From JBBKWJ01 sp037968895 (GTDB lineage Bacteria > Actinomycetota > Acidimicrobiia > Acidimicrobiales > SZUA-35): a stretch of DNA of 11,968 nucleotides. This document shows, piece after piece, positions 6,567 to 11,968 of the stretch. The notes below the pieces were generated by a model, which saw only the letters and a program-made list of their open reading frames with translations, ran no database searches and was not told where the DNA came from. The stretch covers positions 1 through 11,968 of the forward strand of contig JBBKWJ010000305.1 in NCBI GenBank assembly GCA_037968895.1, given 5' to 3'. Both the position numbers and the translations under genes were made by a program. How positions within the stretch are numbered: the stretch's first letter is position 1; every line of letters starts with the position of its first letter.

Positions 6567-8078
6567 TCAAGATTCTTGGAAATACGCATCGATGATCGCC
6601 TTCGCTATTGGGCCGGAAACTCGTCCGCCGGTCTGCTCACTTGCGCCCTCTTGGCCTTCGACCAGCACGGCGATTGCGAGCTCGGCAACCTGCCCCTCGT
6701 AGCCAGCGAAAGCAATAAACCAAGCATGAGACTTGGGTGGATCAGTGCCTAGTTGGGCAGTGCCCGTCTTGCCGCCGACAATTAGTCCGGGAGTTTGAAC
6801 AACCGATCCGGTTCCCCGTTCGACAACTTCAATCATCGCGATTCGCAGTTCAGTGGCGACGCCCGCATCGACCGCCGTTTGCCAAGTCGAGTTTTCTGTC
6901 ACAGAAACGGCACGTCCTTGGACGTTTCGCACTTCAGCGACTACGTGTGGCGTTTGCATCCGCCCGCCGTTCGCGATTGCGGCCGCGACGAGTGCCATCT
7001 GCAGCGGCGACGCCGAGACGTCATTCTGACCGATTGAGGCCTGGGCCAACGAGGGAGTGTCTTCATACACACCAGCGGGAAGCTCGGGCGTTGGCTCATC
7101 GAGCAGGCTGCCATAGTCAGTCGGGAACTTGCTTGCGACCGCTCCAGGGACGTCGAACGGAGGGACTACGTTGAAACCAAACGCCTGAGCGGCTCTCACC
7201 ATCTCTTGGGGTCCGACTAGCTCGGCCCCGAGCTGAGCGATTCCAGAGTTACATGAGGCGCGGAGAAGTTCGAGGAGATTGCCGCCACAGCTGCGACCGC
7301 CGAAGTTTGCAATGGGGCGACTCGTGAGTGGTGGCGTGTACCCGTCGACTATTGGAAAAACCGGTTCGCCGAGCGTTGCTACTCCGCTCGATAGCGCGGC
7401 ACTGGCAGTAATCACCTTGAACGTCGACCCAGGAAAATAAATGTCGCGGAATGCACGGGACCGCAACGGATTGTCTTCTTGTTCGAGCAGAGCGGCGTAT
7501 GCCGCGTTTGCGGTGGCGCCGTCTTGTGACGCCAGCGGGTTGGGGTCAAACGACGGGGCGCTCCACATCGCGAGAACGGCGCCACTACGTGGGTCGAGGG
7601 CGACAACTGAACCGGGCCGGTTCCCAAGCTGTTCTTTGGCCACGCGCTGGAGGTCATCGCGAAGAGTGAGTACAACCTCGCCGGTTGTCTCGGCGTCACC
7701 AAGGACCTGAGCCAATGAGCTGAGCTCTAAGGCTGGCGTGCGGCCAGTGAGCTCATCGTTGTAGGAACGCTCGACTCCGTCCGCCCCGACGGTAAACGAG
7801 AGGTAGCCAGCGACGTGGGCGTAGAGGTCACCTTCGGGATACTGGCGCTCGATGCCGAACGGACCGTCGACGGTGATTGAGCGGGCGACGACAACACCGT
7901 CGCTAGTAACAATCGGACCACGGGGTCGGCTGAAGTCTCGTTGGACTGTCCTGGTGTTTGATGTGTCGTCCTTGAGCTCCTCAGCTTGGAAAACCTGGAT
8001 CCGGTTGAGCTGTGCAAACAGCGCGCAGAAACACAGCAGCAGTACGACGGTGACGTGCTTTAAGGGGCGATCGTTCAC
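6567..8078 (-). CDS. pbpA: Class B penicillin-binding protein PbpA (peptidoglycan transpeptidase)
   Basis: A 503-residue membrane-anchored D,D-transpeptidase that cross-links peptidoglycan in the periplasm. One N-terminal helix (about 8-25) is followed by the class B pedestal region (SRPRGPI at 50-56, YAHVAGY at 86-92, GVERSYNDELTG at 101-112). The transpeptidase domain has Ser218-xx-Lys221 (PGSTFK), Ser275-Cys-Asn277, and Lys437-Thr-Gly (GGKTGTAQ), so all catalytic motifs are intact. The length is close to mycobacterial PbpA (about 490 aa). The GTG start at 8078 overlaps the rodA stop by 4 nt (GTGA), so the two are likely coupled in translation, as expected for a RodA/class B PBP polymerase-crosslinker pair. 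Three cysteines (264, 276 and one in the membrane helix) are noticeable; 276 lies inside the SxN motif. In relatives PbpA is a PknB substrate and affects septation. Confidence 0.95.
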   Translation of the reverse strand: MNDRPLKHVTVVLLLCFCALFAQLNRIQVFQAEELKDDTSNTRTVQRDFSRPRGPIVTSDGVVVARSITVDGPFGIERQYPEGDLYAHVAGYLSFTVGADGVERSYNDELTGRTPALELSSLAQVLGDAETTGEVVLTLRDDLQRVAKEQLGNRPGSVVALDPRSGAVLAMWSAPSFDPNPLASQDGATANAAYAALLEQEDNPLRSRAFRDIYFPGSTFKVITASAALSSGVATLGEPVFPIVDGYTPPLTSRPIANFGGRSCGGNLLELLRASCNSGIAQLGAELVGPQEMVRAAQAFGFNVVPPFDVPGAVASKFPTDYGSLLDEPTPELPAGVYEDTPSLAQASIGQNDVSASPLQMALVAAAIANGGRMQTPHVVAEVRNVQGRAVSVTENSTWQTAVDAGVATELRIAMIEVVERGTGSVVQTPGLIVGGKTGTAQLGTDPPKSHAWFIAFAGYEGQVAELAIAVLVEGQEGASEQTGGRVSGPIAKAIIDAYFQES

Positions 8079-9358
8079 GTTGCCCTCAGCTGGTCTTGGC
8101 GGCTCGACCGGTCAGAGATTCGAATCAGAATGGCTAAAACGATGTAGTTCGAGATCAGCGACGAGCCACCGTAGGAGACGAACGGCAGCGTCACACCAGT
8201 AAGCGGAAGAACCCGTAACACACCAGCAATGATGACGAACGCTTGAAAGCCGATAAGGGCGGTGAGGCCAGCGGCCAGGAGCGCTTCGAATGGGCTGGCC
8301 GCGAGCCGAGCGACCCTGAAACCGGCACCAATGAAGAGCAAGAACGCAATCAGCAGCGCAGTAGCCCCGATCAAGCCGAGCTCTTCACCAATTGCGGCAA
8401 AGATCATGTCGGTTGGAGCCACCGGAATCTTGCTTGGTGTGCCGAGGCCGAGTCCGGTGCCGCTGATGCCGCCATCGGCGAGCGCGAAGGATGCCTCAAC
8501 GATTTGATAGCCAGCACCCTTCGGGTCTTCGAACGGGTGCAGCCAAATGTCGACCCGCTTCTGCACGTGGTCGAACATCCTGAACGATGCGTACGCCCCG
8601 CCGGCGAACATCAGCAGGCCGGCGAATACGTACGCAACCCGCTCGGTTGCCAGGTACAGCATCACAACGAAGAGGGTGAAGAACAGAAGGGATGAGCCGA
8701 GGTCGCGCTCGGCGACCATCACAATCAGGGCGACGCTCCACGCCATAAGGAGCGGTCCGAAGTACTTCGGATTGGGGAGGCTGAACGGGCCGAACCGGTA
8801 GGCGGTGCTGGCCAACAATTCGCGTTTCTCGACGAGGTACCCGGCAAGGAACGCAGCCAGCACAATCTTGGCGAACTCGCCAGGCTGGATCGAGAATGCA
8901 CCGACGCGGAGCCAAATCTTGGCTCCATTGATCTCTTTGCCGATCCCAGGGAGCAGTGGAAGCAGTAGGAGGGTTACACCGAGGAGGGCCAGTGAGTAAC
9001 GATATTCGGCAAGCCGTCGCATGTCGGGTAGGAAGACGAGCGTTGCGGTGAACCCGAGTAGCCCGATGAATGTCCAGGCCGACTGGCTGTCGGCAAGACT
9101 CGGGTCGAGCCGGGCGATCATCACGTAGCCGAGACCGTTGAGAAACGATGCAATCGGGAGGAGCAGGCCGTCTGCTCCCGGGGCGAATCGTCTAACGACG
9201 ACGTGGGCTAACAGAAGAAGGGCCAAAACGATCCCGAGAAACGGGACGATGTCAGCCGGTAGCGATGCTGCTCGACCTAGTGAGGTGAGACCGTAGGCTC
9301 CTGCCGTCACGATCGACGCCAGCAACAACAGCCCGAGCTCTACTGTGCGGGGTCGCAT
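8075..9358 (-). CDS. rodA: RodA/FtsW SEDS peptidoglycan glycosyltransferase
   Basis: A 427-residue multipass membrane protein of the SEDS family, which polymerises lipid II into glycan strands with a class B PBP partner. About ten or more hydrophobic segments are visible. Conserved features are NGAKIWLRVGAFSIQPGEFAKI (144-165), the AERDLGSS loop (216-223), QKRVDIWLHPFEDPKGAGYQ (266-285) containing the acidic residues of the catalytic loop, GGISGTGLGLG (296-306), and the C-terminal PLTGVTLPFVSYGGSS (385-400). The first 60 residues add two hydrophobic segments before the core, as in actinobacterial RodA. It starts with ATG at 9358, 1 nt after the pstP stop (TGAGATG), and its TGA overlaps the pbpA GTG. 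The pairing with pbpA and the kinase cluster favours the name RodA over FtsW, though sequence alone does not fully separate the two. Confidence 0.95.
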   Translation of the reverse strand: MRPRTVELGLLLLASIVTAGAYGLTSLGRAASLPADIVPFLGIVLALLLLAHVVVRRFAPGADGLLLPIASFLNGLGYVMIARLDPSLADSQSAWTFIGLLGFTATLVFLPDMRRLAEYRYSLALLGVTLLLLPLLPGIGKEINGAKIWLRVGAFSIQPGEFAKIVLAAFLAGYLVEKRELLASTAYRFGPFSLPNPKYFGPLLMAWSVALIVMVAERDLGSSLLFFTLFVVMLYLATERVAYVFAGLLMFAGGAYASFRMFDHVQKRVDIWLHPFEDPKGAGYQIVEASFALADGGISGTGLGLGTPSKIPVAPTDMIFAAIGEELGLIGATALLIAFLLFIGAGFRVARLAASPFEALLAAGLTALIGFQAFVIIAGVLRVLPLTGVTLPFVSYGGSSLISNYIVLAILIRISDRSSRQDQLRAT

Positions 9359-9359
9359 C

Positions 9360-10601
9360 TCAGCCCCCGGTGATATCGGGCGCAGTGGTATCGGATGTGG
9401 TGGAATCGGGCCCAGTGGTATCGGATGTGGTGGGGTCGATGTCGGCCAGATCGAGATTGTCGACGAACGCTTCGGCCTCGGCTTGCGATGCCCACACCGT
9501 CTTCGCCTTTACCCGTTCGACTGATGCTCCATCGAGGTCGTCGCTTTTGATGCCTGTCTCGGTTTTGACCTTGGGATTCCAGAAGAGCAAACCTCCTGGA
9601 CGCCCCTGATAGATCACGACCTCACCTGCCGACTCGTCTACAAACCAGCCCGAGTTTGCGTACCAGGAGGCAGTGAAATACGCCGTGCCAAGGATCGCAA
9701 CAACTGCAACGGAGAGCACAACGCGGGAAAGCCGTCGACGAGGCGCCTTCTGTTCCACCACCACACCGACGGTCTCGTTTGATGCAACGACCTGGATGGG
9801 ATCGAGGTCGACTTCGGTGCGCTGGCCGAATGACTCGGGGTCGCCTTCCACGTCGTCGAGACTCATGAAGCTCTGCGCCGCTGGCACTTCGCCATCTTCG
9901 GTAACGATCAGAACGGCGACGGTGACATTGTCTTTGCCGCCAGCCTCGACAGCGGCGTTGACGAGGGTCTGAGCCAGCACGGCAGGATCGTCGCTAGCAA
10001 CGGCCAGCTTGGCAATCTGTGCATCGTCAATCTCGTTGCTGAGCCCATCGCTACACAAGATGATTCGATCGCCCGGCTTCACCTCGACTGCAAACGTATC
10101 GACGACGACGTTTGCGGCGATGCCGAGCGCTCGAGTGACGATATTGCGCTGGGGGTGGACGAGAGCATCCTCGCGGTCAATCGAGCCTTGCCTGACGAGA
10201 TCTTCGACAAGGGAATGGTCGACGGTGACCTGCGAAATATTGCCCGCTCGGACGAGGTAGCCACGACTATCGCCGACGTTGAGGAGATGGACGAGGTTGA
10301 GGTCGGCCTCGAGCGTGGCCGCCACGATTGTCGTGCCCATGCCTCGAAGCTCCGGCTTCAACCCCGAGTCATAGATGCGCCGGTTGGCGCTCTCGACGAC
10401 ACGGCAGAAGCCGCGAACGGAGAGAGGTCCGCGGATACCGCTTACCTCAGCGATGGCCAGCGCCGATGCGATCTCGCCTGCCGCGTGACCACCCATGCCG
10501 TCAGCGACGGCCGCAATCGTGCCGGAGTAGTAGGCGCGATCTTCGTTGGCCTCGCGGATCTGACCGACGTCAGATGCAGTGGCGCCAATCAAGCCAATCA
10601 T
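9360..10601 (-). CDS. pstP: PP2C-family Ser/Thr protein phosphatase PstP
   Basis: A 413-residue membrane-anchored, metal-dependent phosphatase that reverses PknB phosphorylation. The catalytic domain (about 4-235) shows the PPM motifs REANED with Asp21, VADGMGGHAAGE with Asp34 and Gly35, GMGTT (87-91), NVGDSRGYL (108-116), CSDGL with Asp185, and GGKDNVTV with Asp224. These supply the Mn/Mg ligands. An acidic linker (about 236-285) and PRRR (287-290) lead to one helix (about 292-313), so the catalytic part is cytoplasmic. About 100 extracellular residues follow, ending in a Thr/Ser/Asp tail (TTSDTTGPDSTTSDTTAPD) encoded by a 30-bp duplication. It starts with ATG at 10601, overlapping the fhaB stop by 4 nt (ATGA), and rodA starts 1 nt after its stop. 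The arrangement matches mycobacterial pstP (ppp). The function of the outer domain is unknown. Confidence 0.96.
   Translation of the reverse strand: MIGLIGATASDVGQIREANEDRAYYSGTIAAVADGMGGHAAGEIASALAIAEVSGIRGPLSVRGFCRVVESANRRIYDSGLKPELRGMGTTIVAATLEADLNLVHLLNVGDSRGYLVRAGNISQVTVDHSLVEDLVRQGSIDREDALVHPQRNIVTRALGIAANVVVDTFAVEVKPGDRIILCSDGLSNEIDDAQIAKLAVASDDPAVLAQTLVNAAVEAGGKDNVTVAVLIVTEDGEVPAAQSFMSLDDVEGDPESFGQRTEVDLDPIQVVASNETVGVVVEQKAPRRRLSRVVLSVAVVAILGTAYFTASWYANSGWFVDESAGEVVIYQGRPGGLLFWNPKVKTETGIKSDDLDGASVERVKAKTVWASQAEAEAFVDNLDLADIDPTTSDTTGPDSTTSDTTAPDITGG
9375..9434. repeat. Two tandem copies of a 30-bp unit in the pstP 3' end
   Basis: The units 9375-9404 and 9405-9434 differ at only two positions. 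They lie in frame and encode the repeated TTSDTTGPDS / TTSDTTAPDI residues at the extracellular C-terminus of PstP. A 10-codon duplication of this kind can expand or contract by slippage without breaking the frame. Confidence 0.85.
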
Positions 10602-11056
10602 TGGAGCTCCATCACGGTGCTACCGACCTGCACGCGGTCACCGATCTCCATAACAACTGGCGCGGAAACGCGCTGGCGATTGAGGTAGGTCCCGTTTGTT
10701 GATCCGAGGTCTTCCAACACCACTCCAGTGTCTCGAGTGGCTATTTTGGCGTGGATCTGTGAGACGTAGGTGTCATCGAGCGTGATGGAACAGCCGGCGG
10801 AGCGACCGATGGTGAGCTCGTTGCCAATCGTGTAGGCGCGGCCCGCCAGTTCAGGAGGTTCGAGTGTCAGGAGAGCTTGGCCAACACGCGCCATCTGTGG
10901 GGCATCATTTGTTGCAACCCGACGGCCGTTCTGCGCCGTCTTCTTGACGGTGCGGCCAGCGGCGCTGAACCAGGTGGCTTGGAGAACGCGAAAGAAGAAG
11001 ACATACATCAGCGCCAGGAGGCACCACTTCAAAAGTGTCAGTAACGCTTCAGGCAC
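10598..11056 (-). CDS. fhaB: FHA-domain protein FhaB (membrane-anchored phosphothreonine reader)
   Basis: A 152-residue protein with an N-terminal membrane helix (about 5-25), a basic linker (about 33-60), and a C-terminal FHA domain (about 73-150). The phosphothreonine-binding residues are present: GRS (84-86), S99 and H102 in VSQIHAKI, and STNGTYLN (119-126). The length and layout match mycobacterial FhaB/FipA (about 155 aa), which binds phosphorylated division proteins downstream of PknA/PknB. It starts with GTG 11056, with GGAG (11063-11066) 6 nt upstream. Its TGA overlaps the pstP ATG by 4 nt, so phosphatase and phospho-reader are probably made together. fhaA ends 84 nt upstream; no convincing promoter was seen in that gap. 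Confidence 0.94.
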   Translation of the reverse strand: MPEALLTLLKWCLLALMYVFFFRVLQATWFSAAGRTVKKTAQNGRRVATNDAPQMARVGQALLTLEPPELAGRAYTIGNELTIGRSAGCSITLDDTYVSQIHAKIATRDTGVVLEDLGSTNGTYLNRQRVSAPVVMEIGDRVQVGSTVMELQ

Positions 11057-11140
11057 AACTGTCTCCGTAGACGAATGAGGCTCGACCGAAGCTGAACCTC
11101 TGTTGGAGAATACTCAGCTCCGGTCAAAAGGTCGGGTTCT

Positions 11141-11803
11141 CTACGACATCCGGAAGATCAGGCTGACTGAACCTAACGTGATTCGATCACCGTCGACCAA
11201 TGCCTGACGCTGCATCCGAGTGCCGTTTACGCGGCTTCCGTTGGTCGACCCGAGGTCAATCAACACATATTCTCCGTCGATGAATTGGATCTCGGCGTGT
11301 TGGCGCGAGGCGCTCGTATCAGCCAGCACCACATGAGAATCGGGCACACGTCCGAGACGGGTCACGTCAACGGCAACGTCGACACGACCGCCTTCCGGCA
11401 ACTCGAGCCAAGCGGGCAGCGCTGCGGACTTGATCGACTCGTCGAACCATGAGCTGAGCTCGAACACGCCCTCACGGAGTTTGGCGTCTTCCTGCAATCT
11501 GACGTCGACGCCTCCCATGAATCCGAGGCCCTCTTCGGCCGCCTTCTGGCGGACCGTTGCCACAAGCTCTGCTCGCAGCGAGGCCTCAGCCTGGCTGAAC
11601 TTCTCGAAGTCGTCGGTGCCGAGCCTGAACTGAAAGCTGTTTGGAGCAATCGGATGGCCGTGCACGTCGAGCGCTTGGCCACGCTCGACCTCGCGGGCCA
11701 GCTTGCGGCCGAGTTCGACGGGCTGCAGCCCGCTCTTGAAGGCACGCGCAAACGCACCTTCGACCATTCGTTCTAGGCGATCTTCTAAGCCTCTCAAGAC
11801 CAT
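11141..11803 (-). CDS. fhaA: FhaA: DUF3662 domain plus C-terminal FHA domain
   Basis: A 220-residue cytoplasmic protein. The N-terminal DUF3662 (FhaA N-terminal) domain covers about 1-115, with an opening helix rich in Glu/Arg, IAPNSFQFRLGTDDFEKF (52-69), and GFMGGVDVRLQED (94-106). A short linker joins it to an FHA domain (about 140-220) with GR (151-152), S166-R-Q-H169, and STNG (186-189). In mycobacteria FhaA is a PknB substrate and its FHA domain binds the phosphorylated pseudokinase region of MviN (MurJ). The M. tuberculosis protein is about 527 aa because of a long disordered linker; here only about 25 residues separate the domains. It starts with ATG 11803 (an in-frame TAG lies just upstream) with no well-spaced SD; a strong AAGGAGG is 23 nt away. 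It is the first gene of the minus-strand run and divergent from tRNA-Leu. Confidence 0.93.
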   Translation of the reverse strand: MVLRGLEDRLERMVEGAFARAFKSGLQPVELGRKLAREVERGQALDVHGHPIAPNSFQFRLGTDDFEKFSQAEASLRAELVATVRQKAAEEGLGFMGGVDVRLQEDAKLREGVFELSSWFDESIKSAALPAWLELPEGGRVDVAVDVTRLGRVPDSHVVLADTSASRQHAEIQFIDGEYVLIDLGSTNGSRVNGTRMQRQALVDGDRITLGSVSLIFRMS

Positions 11804-11941
11804 CCGCTAGACGCTACCGCGCTAAGCCTCCTTGCGGTTGGCGCACCCCACAACGGATATGGACTCGACACAGTCAGAAAACCCCCCTCGAAATGCGATG
11901 TGGCATATTCGTCAAGACCGCTAAGCTCATGGAACCCTCAA

Positions 11942-11968
11942 GCGCGAGTGGTGGAATTGGCAGACACG
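11942..11968 (+). tRNA. tRNA-Leu, 5' part only (cut by the window edge)
   Basis: The last 27 nt read as the start of a leucine tRNA: a 7-nt acceptor strand GCGCGAG, T8, a GTG/CAC D-stem, A14, and G18-G19 in the sequence GTGGTGGAATTGGCAGACACG, which is highly typical of bacterial tRNA-Leu. The anticodon, long variable arm and 3' half are outside the window, so the isoacceptor is unknown. A tRNA-Leu gene (leuT) also lies next to fhaA in M. tuberculosis. The 138 nt between the fhaA start and this gene must hold divergent promoters, but none could be assigned with confidence. Confidence 0.85.

Noticed and set aside
5823..6752. 309-codon plus-strand open frame antisense to pknB
   Set aside because: It lies opposite the unmistakable kinase domain and pbpA 3' end and has no recognisable motif; it is a frame shadow.
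11891..11909. Imperfect palindrome (ATGC-N6-GCAT core) between fhaA and tRNA-Leu as an operator
   Set aside because: Only a 4-bp perfect core; expected by chance in a 138-nt region.
11910..11915. TTGACG on the reverse strand as a -35 box for fhaA
   Set aside because: The position 17 nt downstream reads TTCGAG, a poor -10, so no promoter is called.
1..11968. CRISPR arrays, insertion sequences, prophage or defence genes
   Set aside because: No regularly spaced repeats, transposase, integrase or defence-type domains were seen; the window is dominated by conserved chromosomal genes.

Overview
The window carries the conserved actinobacterial cell-wall and division signalling cluster, with accessory genes on its left flank. 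I infer a high-GC actinobacterium, probably of the Acidimicrobiia type. The gene order closely parallels the dnaA-proximal region of Mycobacterium tuberculosis as I remember it (crgA, trpG, pknB, pbpA, rodA, pstP, fhaB, fhaA, tRNA-Leu). The Thr-rich extracellular tails and the lack of a pknA gene between pknB and pbpA argue against a mycobacterium. The lineage call rests on synteny and general look, not on a phylogeny.

Left flank (1-3523). An edge-truncated polytopic membrane protein and a distant GNAT-like protein lie 31 nt apart on the minus strand. Upstream of them on the same strand is a complete FadD15/ACSL-type long-chain acyl-CoA ligase. Divergent from fadD is a small two-helix membrane protein with a CxxC...HC putative zinc ribbon, which I do not recognise.

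Centre (3529-4467). crgA (minus strand) and a stand-alone glutamine amidotransferase subunit, trpG/pabA (plus strand), start divergently. A 12-codon open frame sits directly before trpG and overlaps its start codon.

Right part (4479-11803). All minus strand, transcribed in the order fhaA, fhaB, pstP, rodA, pbpA, pknB. fhaB/pstP and rodA/pbpA overlap by 4 nt, and pstP/rodA are 1 nt apart, which implies translational coupling. PknB (four PASTA domains) would sense muropeptides or lipid II and phosphorylate division and wall factors. PstP reverses this. FhaA and FhaB read phosphothreonines through FHA domains. RodA polymerises glycan strands and PbpA cross-links them. CrgA is a small divisome membrane protein that in other actinobacteria interacts with penicillin-binding proteins and FtsZ-ring components.

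Right edge. The first 27 nt of a tRNA-Leu gene on the plus strand, divergent from fhaA. No mobile elements, CRISPR arrays or clear signs of horizontal transfer were seen. No stretch over 300 nt lacks a gene. The region is mostly a well-known system; the less described points are the zinc-ribbon protein, the GNAT-like protein, the trpG leader frame, the pbpA-pknB palindrome and the Thr-rich tails.
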